Source: a virus. From it: 52,852 bases of DNA. The stretch covers positions 1-52,852 of the IMG/VR virus record IMGVR_UViG_3300037427_000580. One strand, written 5' to 3'. This document shows positions 41,350 through 49,956 of this stretch, in pieces (the first letter of the stretch is position 1; every line of letters begins with the position of its first letter). The notes below the pieces were generated by a model. It worked only from the letters and a program-made list of their open reading frames with translations. It had not been told where the DNA came from and searched no databases. A program made the translations under genes and the position numbers.

Positions 41350-42153
41350 CTAAAGTGCATCTATTTTTAATTTATCATTCGCATTTTTAATATAGTTTAT
41401 AATATCTAGTCTACCCATTCCTGCTCCAGTTGAATTTTCTAGATAATATTTATTGATGTATACTATAAAAGCTTCGATATCTTTAGGGAAACATTCTCCA
41501 CCAAATCCTAATTCTCCATCAGAATTGGGAGCTTTCATATGACTTGGTCCAATATTTTTCATTTGTGACAAAGCACCAACCATTTGTTCATAATTTATTT
41601 GTGGAGGTAATTTTCTTTTTAATTCATGAAAAAATGTAACTTTAGTAGCTAGAAAAGAATTATAAGCATACTTAATTGCACTAGCAGTTTGTCTATCTGT
41701 TTCATAAAATCTTTTATGATGAAACACTTTCTTCCAAAAATCGATATTCTTTTTAGATGTTCCACCCACAACAAAGATTTCTTTTGTTTCAAAATCTTCT
41801 TTTGCGTGTTTAGCCCGTAAAAATTCTGGACAATATGTTACATTGTCGCTATATTCTTTTATGAGATCGGGTGTTACAGTACTTTTTAATAATACTGGTT
41901 TTGATGTTCCTATTTGATGTAGTACATCTTTTATTATAGTATCATCACACTCACCTTTAAATGCTCTTAGAGTATCAAAGTTTCCAGGTGCTGGTACACA
42001 AACTATAAAAGCATCTGCTTTTGATGATGTTATTGTTAAATTGTTTTCTAAAACTGGATCTATTAAATCTTGTTTTATTTCTTTTGCATTTTCTTCTAAG
42101 TAATCGCTTACTGTTTTTCCTACTACTCCGTAACCAACAATACCTATTCGCAA
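41350..42153 (-). CDS. UDP-glucose/GDP-mannose dehydrogenase, short form
   Basis: A 267-residue NDP-sugar dehydrogenase. The NAD-binding motif GYGVVG is at 7-12, the catalytic Cys221 lies in GFGGECFPKD, and LKSTVTPDL and EFLRAKHAKED are family segments. It ends soon after the central domain, so the C-terminal nucleotide-sugar-binding domain of the full enzyme (usually about 400 residues) is missing; phages often carry this short type. The start is a TTG at 42153 with AAGGAGAAG before it. It overlaps the cytidylyltransferase gene by 10 bases. The expected product is a uronic-acid nucleotide. Confidence 0.85.
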   Translation of the reverse strand: MRIGIVGYGVVGKTVSDYLEENAKEIKQDLIDPVLENNLTITSSKADAFIVCVPAPGNFDTLRAFKGECDDTIIKDVLHQIGTSKPVLLKSTVTPDLIKEYSDNVTYCPEFLRAKHAKEDFETKEIFVVGGTSKKNIDFWKKVFHHKRFYETDRQTASAIKYAYNSFLATKVTFFHELKRKLPPQINYEQMVGALSQMKNIGPSHMKAPNSDGELGFGGECFPKDIEAFIVYINKYYLENSTGAGMGRLDIINYIKNANDKLKIDAL

Positions 42154-42554
42154 ACTCTTCTCCTTAAATCGCTAGAACTAAATCTATGTTCTCTTTTATT
42201 AAAAAATAATTCAATATCTCTTTTCTTACATATATCACGGCCAGTAAATTCTTTATTTCTATATTCTTCACCTAATATTCTTATATGTATATCGTACATA
42301 GAAAGTATATCATCTAAATCTTGTTCAGTAGAATATGGTATTATTTCATCAACATATTTGATGCCGTTTAATTGAGTATATCTTTCTACGATTGTTTGTA
42401 CAGGTGCATTCTTTTCTTTACGATCAATTGTGGGATCAGTTTGTAGTCCACATATTAAATAATCACATTGCTCTTTAGCTTCACGTAACATCTGAACGTG
42501 TCCAGCATGAAGTAAATCGAATGTACTACAAGTAAAACCTATTTTCATTTTCAT
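42144..42554 (-). CDS. cytidylyltransferase (TagD / HldE-C type)
   Basis: A 136-residue nucleotidyltransferase with the HAGH motif (STFDLLHAGHVQM at 10-22) and SSSDLRRR near the end, the counterpart of RSSTDLxxR. Family members make CDP-glycerol, CDP-ribitol or ADP-heptose. Start at the ATG at 42554 (a second Met follows two codons later). No ribosome site is visible and the -10 of its promoter lies only six bases upstream, so the mRNA may be leaderless. Together with the dehydrogenase it forms a nucleotide-sugar module placed amid fibre genes. Confidence 0.82.
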   Translation of the reverse strand: MKMKIGFTCSTFDLLHAGHVQMLREAKEQCDYLICGLQTDPTIDRKEKNAPVQTIVERYTQLNGIKYVDEIIPYSTEQDLDDILSMYDIHIRILGEEYRNKEFTGRDICKKRDIELFFNKREHRFSSSDLRRRVCE

Positions 42555-42560
42555 ACATAA

Positions 42561-42589
42561 ATCATAACATAAAACTTTATAGTTGTCAA
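42561..42589 (-). promoter_or_regulatory. sigma70-like promoter for the nucleotide-sugar pair
   Basis: TTGACA (42584-42589), spacer 17, TATGAT (42561-42566). It fills the 41-base gap after the 1201-residue fibre gene. The distance to the ATG at 42554 predicts transcription beginning at or near the start codon. Confidence 0.7.
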
Positions 42590-42595
42590 CTACTT

Positions 42596-45500
42596 TTATG
42601 AAACTGCTGTTATTCCATATAAGTTTGATTGTGGTACTTGGAAATCTTTATCGTACACAGATTGTCCTTTAACTACTCTCATATTTGATATATATCCTTT
42701 GAAAGATTCTAAACCAGCTAGTCCTCCAACAGAGAATACATCAGCAGTACTATTACTAGAATCATCTTGTCCAGTATGAACACAAGAACCATTTATCATT
42801 ACAAAAGCCTGATTAGCTCCAGTACCCTTTCTACAAACTGCTATATGAGTCCATTTCTGAAAAGGTATTTCAACTGTAGTATCGAAATTAGAACCAGCAC
42901 CCTTATAATACCACACAAAATGATCAGTAGCCTGTATCGTACTCACTTTTGTTGAGTTATTAGTATTATAGCCCTGATGGCCCCAAAAAGTTTCATTAGC
43001 CGCAGAAGTTCTATCTCTCCAAATCCAAGCTTCCATACAATATGCACCTGAACCAAAAGCGAAATCCGCGTGAGATGGTGTTGTTATATAATCACCAGTT
43101 CCGTCAAAATATACAGAATACATACCACCTATAGGAGCAAAATTAGATACTGCGGCATTTCCACCAGTTGTCAATGAATGATTACCCGCTGAACCATCAG
43201 ATATAGATGCGGCGTGACAAGTTAATAATTTAGTATTTGAAGCTGTAACTGTTTGTCCAGCTTGGAATGATGTTGATGTTGTGAGTGTTTGTAACTTCGG
43301 CTCAAATGGATATTTTGAATCTCTTGTCCATCTAAAATCTCCCATATTGAGAAAACTATAATCAGTAGTCCAATTTTCACAGGCTCCCATAAATAAAGTC
43401 TTATAGTAATTAGCCATATTCATATTTGCAAGCCATTTATTAGTTAAGACACCATTAACAAAACAATTTGTACTATGGCCTCCTGCTTGAGCATGTTTAA
43501 TTGCTTGTCTAGTTATTGCTACGTGATACCAAGTGTCATCAGAACAAGTTACACCACTAGTTTGTTCCCCACCATTTCCTTCTTTAAAGAAACGAAATGT
43601 GTTTTGTCTACATCTAATACCAGGGCCATGAGTCTGTTCACCAGAACTTGTAGTGGGTTGTTGAAATTGGAATATACCACCCTTATCAGCACTTTCTGTA
43701 TGATCTTCAAAACGTACCCAACACTCCAATGTATAATCTGTATATCCATTTGGAACCCAGAAATTTTCAATCCATTCGCCGTTAAGGTTTTTATAAATTT
43801 CAGCTTTATTATCAAAATCATATCTATTAAATGGAATCACAGTCTGATAATTATCACCTTTAGCCCAAGTAGGTATACCAGAAAATTTTACTTGGCTTGT
43901 ATCAGAAGCACTAGCCGCATAGCCATAAGAGTTTCTCCAAGGTACATGGCTAACAGGATCTACAATACCACCCTCTTCAAAATTCCATAAAATTTTACAA
44001 TTAGTAGCAGTCATTGAAACATTAACATTAGTTTCTGATGGATATTTACCACCTGTTTGAGTTAAAGGTCCATTTGGAGGTGTGAAATTTCCAGTATAAG
44101 CGGCTTGTCCCTTCATAAATCTAACATCTGTTATATGTCCAGAGAAACCTGTACCAACATTAAAACCACCTGAACTAATGGCTTCTGTCGCAATTCCAGC
44201 TCCCGACTCTGTGGCTCTTAACTGTCCATTAATATATAATTTAGCAACATTACTAATTCTAGTACCAGCAATGTGATACCAAGTATTGATTTGTAATGGA
44301 TTAGTCGCTGAGTCCATATCATATTTTGGATAATTGGAATCACCCCATTTACGAAATTGTAACTCGCCGTCAACAAAACCTATCCACAATTTACCAGATC
44401 TTTGGCTAGTCGAATGGGGAAGATTATCACCAGATAATATTTGCTGATTAAAATTTGATAAGCCAGCAGAATACTGTTCGCCAGTATTGGTAGCATCAGA
44501 GTAAAAAGATTTTATATAAACCCAACACTCTAGAGAAAAATCTTGTGAAGAAGTTAACTCAAATGCCGCAACTACATCTGAGTGTGTGCTAGACTGTAAA
44601 CCATAAAGTCCAGATTGACGATTTCTAGTTGGAAATAATGCAGAACCACCGTGTATAGATTTATCCCAAGGTGATGTCATATTATAAGGAGAAGCAACAA
44701 TAGCCTCAACTCCACAATCTTGGTAATAATCAGCACCAGTTTGTGTATTTCTAGGCAAAGAGTTCATATAATTTCTACCAGTTAAATCTTTTGTATCTGA
44801 TATGTATGGCATTAAACCTGTTCTAAATATTGTAGTACCTGAACTATAATCTGCTAAAGTTTCCGTAGGTGGTGTGAAGGCTGCCGCATAAGCTTGAGCA
44901 CCTTTGACAATTCTTACGTCAGCTATGTAACCTTTAAAATAATTTCCAGCACTAGCCTGAGTAGCACCCAATCTAACTGTACCAGAAGTTCTATTAAATG
45001 CTTTTACAGTAGCAGATCCAGTAACAGTAGCACTTCCTACTAGAATACCATCAACATAAAATTTTAATCCGTCACTAGCATCTCGACACATTGCTATGTG
45101 ATGCCATTTACAAACATCAAAAAGTCCTATTCCGTTCATATATGCAGGTGAACCAACAATGTCATTACCATCAAATCCACCAACTTGCCATCCAGTTGAT
45201 GCATTATATTTTATTCCTACAACATTTTGAGATTGTCCTGTCGCCGCCATTTCAAATAATGTTCTAGTACCTGAATTATCAAATGACATAAACCACATTT
45301 CTATAGACATAGCACCAGAACCAAATTCAAAATCAGCATTTTCTCCAGGTATATTTTGATCTGTGATATCTAAGTAATCATTGCCTTCAAAATACATACA
45401 ATAACCTTTTGGTCCATAAGGTGAAACACTACCTACAAGCATTTGATCTGTTGAGTTGGACCATGTTAAATTTGATATAGTAGTTCCATTAGACATGGCA

Positions 45501-46201
45501 GTTAATGCTGGAGGTCCAGCACCCCACTTTGAAAACTCATTATACTTATCATTGCCAAATCCTGTCAGAGCCGCCCAATCGTATACTGTATCAGGAACTG
45601 GCTCTAGAGAACTATATTCTATTGTTAATGAATCTGTTCCAGTATTAACACCATCTGTAGCTGATACAGTCAAAGTTGCTCCAGTCCAATCAGTAGCTTT
45701 AGTGTTTGTTATTCTAAGAGTGTTATTTGCTGTAGTATGAACTATAGTAGCTTGACTGGCGTTTGCAATACCAGAGTTAGCGAAAGTAACTGTTGTTGGT
45801 GTTCCTTCTGGTTCTACTACTGTATAAGTAACATCAAGAGTATTACCTGTTGAACCCCCTACTTTAATAGAATCTACACTAAGAGTTATATTTGGAGAAG
45901 TATTAACTGTAGTTATTTTATACCAACCTGAACCATTAGATATAAAAAGTGTATTATTACCACTACTATAAGATAGTGTTCCAGCAGGTGAAGCAGGCCA
46001 AGCCAAAACATCATTATTTGCTACAACTGTAACTGCGGCCCCACCTTGAACACCTAAACCAGCTTCAATGACACTTACGTTAGCTTGGGAATCTGTTATC
46101 TTTAGATTACCACTATCAGCTCCCATAATAACTCTTGAGGCACCTGTACCGATTGTTACAGTATTTCCTGATGTTTGTGAAAACGGAACTTTTTGTACCA
46201 T
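42596..46201 (-). CDS. giant modular adhesin with four LamG-like lectin domains
   Basis: A 1201-residue protein. The first 90 residues are a virion-attachment-like head; SGNNTLFISNGSGWYKI and the Ig-like module (FANSGIANASQATIVHTTAN) at 80-200 are shared with genes at 34-38 kb. Four LamG/ConA-like domains follow: about 265-455 (AMSIEMWFMSFD, KWHHIAMCRD), 550-720 (FSLECWVYIKSF, TWYHIAGTRI), 820-990 (YTLECWVRFEDH, TWYHVAITRQ) and 1035-1195 (YCMEAWIWRDRT, KWTHIAVCRK). All keep the W-YH-A strand core. Probably a receptor-binding or decoration fibre for glycans. A late promoter variant lies upstream. Confidence 0.82.
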   Translation of the reverse strand: MVQKVPFSQTSGNTVTIGTGASRVIMGADSGNLKITDSQANVSVIEAGLGVQGGAAVTVVANNDVLAWPASPAGTLSYSSGNNTLFISNGSGWYKITTVNTSPNITLSVDSIKVGGSTGNTLDVTYTVVEPEGTPTTVTFANSGIANASQATIVHTTANNTLRITNTKATDWTGATLTVSATDGVNTGTDSLTIEYSSLEPVPDTVYDWAALTGFGNDKYNEFSKWGAGPPALTAMSNGTTISNLTWSNSTDQMLVGSVSPYGPKGYCMYFEGNDYLDITDQNIPGENADFEFGSGAMSIEMWFMSFDNSGTRTLFEMAATGQSQNVVGIKYNASTGWQVGGFDGNDIVGSPAYMNGIGLFDVCKWHHIAMCRDASDGLKFYVDGILVGSATVTGSATVKAFNRTSGTVRLGATQASAGNYFKGYIADVRIVKGAQAYAAAFTPPTETLADYSSGTTIFRTGLMPYISDTKDLTGRNYMNSLPRNTQTGADYYQDCGVEAIVASPYNMTSPWDKSIHGGSALFPTRNRQSGLYGLQSSTHSDVVAAFELTSSQDFSLECWVYIKSFYSDATNTGEQYSAGLSNFNQQILSGDNLPHSTSQRSGKLWIGFVDGELQFRKWGDSNYPKYDMDSATNPLQINTWYHIAGTRISNVAKLYINGQLRATESGAGIATEAISSGGFNVGTGFSGHITDVRFMKGQAAYTGNFTPPNGPLTQTGGKYPSETNVNVSMTATNCKILWNFEEGGIVDPVSHVPWRNSYGYAASASDTSQVKFSGIPTWAKGDNYQTVIPFNRYDFDNKAEIYKNLNGEWIENFWVPNGYTDYTLECWVRFEDHTESADKGGIFQFQQPTTSSGEQTHGPGIRCRQNTFRFFKEGNGGEQTSGVTCSDDTWYHVAITRQAIKHAQAGGHSTNCFVNGVLTNKWLANMNMANYYKTLFMGACENWTTDYSFLNMGDFRWTRDSKYPFEPKLQTLTTSTSFQAGQTVTASNTKLLTCHAASISDGSAGNHSLTTGGNAAVSNFAPIGGMYSVYFDGTGDYITTPSHADFAFGSGAYCMEAWIWRDRTSAANETFWGHQGYNTNNSTKVSTIQATDHFVWYYKGAGSNFDTTVEIPFQKWTHIAVCRKGTGANQAFVMINGSCVHTGQDDSSNSTADVFSVGGLAGLESFKGYISNMRVVKGQSVYDKDFQVPQSNLYGITAVS

Positions 46202-46224
46202 AATTTATACCTTACCTTTTTCTA

Positions 46225-46232
46225 TATTTATC
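46225..46232 (-). promoter_or_regulatory. late promoter variant, giant adhesin
   Basis: GATAAATA on the minus strand, one base from consensus, 24 bases before the start at 46201. Confidence 0.55.
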
Positions 46233-46244
46233 TATAGCAAAACT

Positions 46245-46607
46245 TTATCTTGCTACGCCTATTCTTGTTATCTTTAAATTCAATGTTCCTGTTGATGCAG
46301 GTGTTGCTCTTAATCTAAGTGTTCTTGGTGGACCCACATCTGAGTCTGCTGAGAATGTTACTAGATTTGTTGATTGAATATCTGAAAATTGAGTGTAGTC
46401 ACAATCTGTGGCTGAAGTCATAGCTACAACAACTGTACAATAATGAAAGTCTGTGCCCTTTGTCGCCATGATATTATAAACTACAGAACTTGTATCTACA
46501 GCTTGTACAGAGTCAACAGTTGATATTGACGTTCCCGTTGCAGTTGTTGATATCTGTGAATATTTGTCTGCTAAATCCGCAAATATTCTTGCTTTACTTT
46601 TTGCCAT
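46245..46607 (-). CDS. small virion-like protein, stand-alone beta module
   Basis: A 120-residue protein (MAKSKARIFADLADKYSQIS start) whose later part resembles the C-terminal module of the gene just upstream: a strand-rich stretch with FHYCTVVVAM, then FSADSDVGPPRTLRLRATPA and LNLKITRIGVAR compared with LCRIKVQPATTSVKLKIQAT and RIRKA there. It shares one base with that gene's stop region. It may be a separate decoration subunit, or a module that split off. Similar short proteins are common among marine T4-like virion genes. Confidence 0.6.
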   Translation of the reverse strand: MAKSKARIFADLADKYSQISTTATGTSISTVDSVQAVDTSSVVYNIMATKGTDFHYCTVVVAMTSATDCDYTQFSDIQSTNLVTFSADSDVGPPRTLRLRATPASTGTLNLKITRIGVAR

Positions 46608-48157
46608 TATGCTTTCCTTATACGTGTAGCTTGTATTTTAAGTTTTACTGATGTTGTTGCAGGTTGAACTTTTATTCTACATAAATTATCAGCCACATCA
46701 GTAGTTACTGCCATTATGCTTCCGTTACTATTTATACGCCCAAATTCTGAAACGTATGATGAACCTCTATCGTGTGCAACATTATACGTTCCGAAAGAAA
46801 CACCATTTGGATTTGTTGCTTGTATTAGATATTGTGCAGAAATGAAATCAGCAGTAGGAAACTGATCGATAACTGTTGCTGACGTATCATCAAAAGACAA
46901 TATCTCTTTTGTTTTAAGAACAGTTGTATTCGCATAATGAACTTCGTTTTGTGCAGATAGAACTGCTGGTTCTGGTCCATGAGAATCAATTGTAATAACA
47001 TCATTATTTGAAACGGGTTCAGTAAGAACAACTCTTTCACCATTTACGGCTGTCCAGTCTGTTGTTGCTTTTAGTTTAACACCATTCAAAAAGACAGTTG
47101 TTTTATTTAATTCATATTCTAATCTTTGTCCAAATCTATCATTACCATTAAAAGTAGTTTGTCCTTGTGAAGCATTAAATTCAAAAGATTGATAAGGATA
47201 TGCTCCTATAGACTCAACCATTACGACATCATTATTGCCTGCGGCATCTTGAAGAACAATTGCACTACCATTTGTTGCAACGAAATCCGTATTTGCTCTT
47301 AGTCTAAGTCCGTTTAAGAATACTTTAACTCCACCACCTAATGGATTAGCCGCTGTATATGATAATGTTTTACTTCCAGCATCTGAACCACTAATTGTAG
47401 TTTGTCCTGCGGTAGTGACATAGTTGAAGTGATCAAAAGATTCAGAACCATATTGTTCAATAGTGATAATGTTATTGTTAGCAATACCATCTTGAAGAGT
47501 TATTGAATTAACATCTGTTTCTACATAGTCAACTGTTGGGCGTAATTTTACACCATCTTTATAAACTGAGACTGAACCGACTGTATAGTTAAGAACACCT
47601 TGACTATCAGAAGAACCTTTAATTAATGTTTGTCCTGTATTACCAGTAAAATCCCATTGTTGAACAGCTAAAGAGGCTCTAACAGATACGTTAGCAGTAT
47701 GTCTTGAAGAACCTTGATAAGCCGCGGCACCAGTAAATGTAACTGGCCCAGTAAAATTAAATTCATTTGATGAAGTAACGGGTTGAGTAAAAGTAACAGC
47801 ACTATTAAATGTAGCATTCCCGGCAAAAGTAGTATTACCAGACATAGTTGCGCCAGAAAAATTACCTGATGCTGATGCGGCTCCAAATGATAATGTACCA
47901 CTTCCGTCTGTTTTTAGAAAATGTCCTGCAGAACCATCAGTAGCTGGAAAAGTAAGATTTCCATTTGCTATTTGAAATCCACCAGAACCTACTGTAAGAT
48001 TATGTGGATTTGATCCAAGTTCGAAAGTGTGAGTTGCGTTTGCGGAATATGCTCTTCCGTCTCTGATGTTTAATGCTAATTCACCAGCGGTGATATTAGA
48101 TAATGTAGGTACCTTACCCTTAACGGAGGTACGTTTTATCTTTACGACGGAAGCCAT
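46607..48157 (-). CDS. virion structural protein with three repeated beta modules
   Basis: A 516-residue protein with an N-terminal segment (VKIKRTSVKGKVPTLSNITA, then GELALNIRDGRAYS) that marks marine T4-like fibre and baseplate-associated proteins and is shared with the 48.3-kb gene. Three tandem units of about 75 residues follow (VSVYKDGVKLRPTVDYVETD, VKVFLNGLRLRANTDFVATN, TTVFLNGVKLKATTDWTAVN). A C-terminal beta domain is shared with the small gene downstream. No late promoter with exact motif was found in its leader. Confidence 0.72.
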   Translation of the reverse strand: MASVVKIKRTSVKGKVPTLSNITAGELALNIRDGRAYSANATHTFELGSNPHNLTVGSGGFQIANGNLTFPATDGSAGHFLKTDGSGTLSFGAASASGNFSGATMSGNTTFAGNATFNSAVTFTQPVTSSNEFNFTGPVTFTGAAAYQGSSRHTANVSVRASLAVQQWDFTGNTGQTLIKGSSDSQGVLNYTVGSVSVYKDGVKLRPTVDYVETDVNSITLQDGIANNNIITIEQYGSESFDHFNYVTTAGQTTISGSDAGSKTLSYTAANPLGGGVKVFLNGLRLRANTDFVATNGSAIVLQDAAGNNDVVMVESIGAYPYQSFEFNASQGQTTFNGNDRFGQRLEYELNKTTVFLNGVKLKATTDWTAVNGERVVLTEPVSNNDVITIDSHGPEPAVLSAQNEVHYANTTVLKTKEILSFDDTSATVIDQFPTADFISAQYLIQATNPNGVSFGTYNVAHDRGSSYVSEFGRINSNGSIMAVTTDVADNLCRIKVQPATTSVKLKIQATRIRKA

Positions 48158-48208
48158 ATATATGCCTTATTATGTTCAACCCTATATAGGGATATATTTT
48201 AATCTTTT

Positions 48209-48234
48209 AAGTGGGAAGTATAAACTCCCCACTT
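48209..48234. other. strong intergenic hairpin
   Basis: AAGTGGGAAGT (48209-48219) and ACTCCCCACTT (48224-48234) pair over 11 positions with one G-T wobble and a 4-base loop. It follows the stop of the 48.3-kb gene by 19 bases, but on the minus strand A rather than T follows the stem. It may stabilise or process mRNA, or act as a poor terminator. Confidence 0.65.
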
Positions 48235-48252
48235 TATCTTACTCTTTATTTA

Positions 48253-49944
48253 TTAGTAAGTTCCACCATCAATAACACAATCTAGTTGAGCAAGTGCGTG
48301 GCCTGTTCCCCCGGTATTAAGTGTTGTTGTTGGTTCAGCTTGATTATCTTTAAACAAGATGTATTTTCCGTCAGATGCATCTCTTAGAAGTCCAGAATAC
48401 TTTTGTGTATTACTTGCATTATAAGTTCCGTAGAAACCAATGTCAACTGCATCTGCATTTGCACCAGTCTGATTAGCGGCTAACTTCAATGCTGAGTCAT
48501 TAACTGTAACTGTTGTTGAAGATACAGTAGTTGTTGTACCACTAACTGTCAAATCTCCAGTAACAGCTAAGTTTCTTCCTACTGAAACGTCTCTGGTAAC
48601 AGTAATATCTCCATCTGCGTTTCCAAGAGCAATTGTTACTGCGGCATCTTCAGCTCCAGAGTTTGCAATTGTAAAATCATTACCTGCATCGGCTAATGTT
48701 GCAACATAGTTACCAGTTGTATCTGTTCCTAATGCAACAGAGTTTGGCTGAATAGCCGCGGTACCAGTTACGTTACCAGAACCATCAAAAGATGCTGATG
48801 TCCAAACAACATCACCTGTCATTCCGATTGTTCTACCAGTTGCTAATGCTGTGGCTGTACTTGCGTTTCCTGTTACGTTACCGGCAACATTTACTGATGC
48901 TCCGTCTTTAAGTGTAACTACACCAGATGATACTGAAAAGTCACCACTATCAAAAGATGCAACACCTTTGTTTGATGTTGATGCTTCTTCACCTGTGACT
49001 GTTATTGTTCCAGAACTTTCTGCTACATCTATACCTTCACCAGCGGCAAAAGTTATTGTTCCACCCAATGCTGTTGCAGTAGTGTTAGAGCCATCTGAAA
49101 CTGTGATACTTGAATTTGTTAGTTTGCTATTAGCGATAGAACCTGATAACATTGCATTATCTACTGCACCTGCGGCAATAGTTGATACACCAGTATCAGC
49201 AACAGTTATATCACCAGTGATAGTTGCAACAAGTTTACCTATAGTTGCTTTATGTATACCATCATCACCATCATCTTTGAATATTATTTCGTCAGCTATA
49301 GCTGGTACTTCAGCAGTTCCACCTTCAACAGCTAATGCCGTAAGTGCAACTTTATTAGCAGTTGATATATTAGATAATTTACTATCTGCTATTGAACCAG
49401 CAAGTTGGGCATTTGAAACACCAAGTGCTTTTATTGTTACTGCACCTGATGATACAGCAAAATCTGCCGTGGCAAATGATGCTACACCTTTAGCTGTTGT
49501 AGTTGCATCATCTCCTGCAACTGTTACTGTTGAGCCTGAACCAGATGTTGTTATTCCGCTTCCGCCCGCTATTGTTAAAGTACCTGAAGATGGTGCCGCG
49601 TTGCCACTATCTCCTGCAAAAGTATCACCAGCGGCAGTACTAAATGATATTGCGCCGTTTGATTCTCTTGCTATTGTTACTGATGCTGAACCTAGTAAAT
49701 CTATATCATCATAAGCGGATCCGTCTTTAGTTAGACGTATACTTGCACCACCACCTGTGTGTGTAACAGCGGCCGTGTCAACATTATATCTATCACCTGA
49801 GATTGTTATAATGTCAGAACCGTTTGTAGATGAAAAGAGTTTTCTATCAGCAGTATTAAGGGCTAATTCTCCAGCTTGAAGCGAACCTCCTGATGGAGCT
49901 GAACCTCCCGTATTCGATCTTTTTAGTTTAATTACCGCAGCCAT
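48253..49944 (-). CDS. repetitive virion fibre protein
   Basis: A 563-residue, low-complexity protein rich in Ala, Ser, Thr, Gly and Val. It opens with the shared VIKLKRSNTGG and GELALNTADRKLFSS head. The middle holds duplicated units (TTAKGVASFATADFAVSSGA and TSNKGVASFDSGDFSVSSGV; VSNAQLAGSIADSKLSN and VDNAMLSGSIANSKLTN). The C-terminal part (NLAVTGDLTVSGTTTTVSST, then GLLRDASDGKYILFKDN) is shared by marine phage fibres. Likely elongated trimeric fibre. Confidence 0.75.
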   Translation of the reverse strand: MAAVIKLKRSNTGGSAPSGGSLQAGELALNTADRKLFSSTNGSDIITISGDRYNVDTAAVTHTGGGASIRLTKDGSAYDDIDLLGSASVTIARESNGAISFSTAAGDTFAGDSGNAAPSSGTLTIAGGSGITTSGSGSTVTVAGDDATTTAKGVASFATADFAVSSGAVTIKALGVSNAQLAGSIADSKLSNISTANKVALTALAVEGGTAEVPAIADEIIFKDDGDDGIHKATIGKLVATITGDITVADTGVSTIAAGAVDNAMLSGSIANSKLTNSSITVSDGSNTTATALGGTITFAAGEGIDVAESSGTITVTGEEASTSNKGVASFDSGDFSVSSGVVTLKDGASVNVAGNVTGNASTATALATGRTIGMTGDVVWTSASFDGSGNVTGTAAIQPNSVALGTDTTGNYVATLADAGNDFTIANSGAEDAAVTIALGNADGDITVTRDVSVGRNLAVTGDLTVSGTTTTVSSTTVTVNDSALKLAANQTGANADAVDIGFYGTYNASNTQKYSGLLRDASDGKYILFKDNQAEPTTTLNTGGTGHALAQLDCVIDGGTY

Positions 49945-49956
49945 GGGCTAAACTCC

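Noticed and set aside
48418-48446. Perfect TTGACA-N17-TATAAT within the 48.3-kb fibre gene
   Set aside because: It falls in a conserved coding segment (VDIGFYGTYNA), 261 bases before the next start, among genes with late promoters. The match is striking but coding constraint explains it; 5' end mapping would decide.
48851-49714. A 287-codon open frame on the plus strand
   Set aside because: It lies wholly inside the repetitive fibre gene, has the Ala/Val/Pro/Ser composition expected from the antisense of Gly/Ala/Thr codons, and no plus-strand promoter or gene context supports it.
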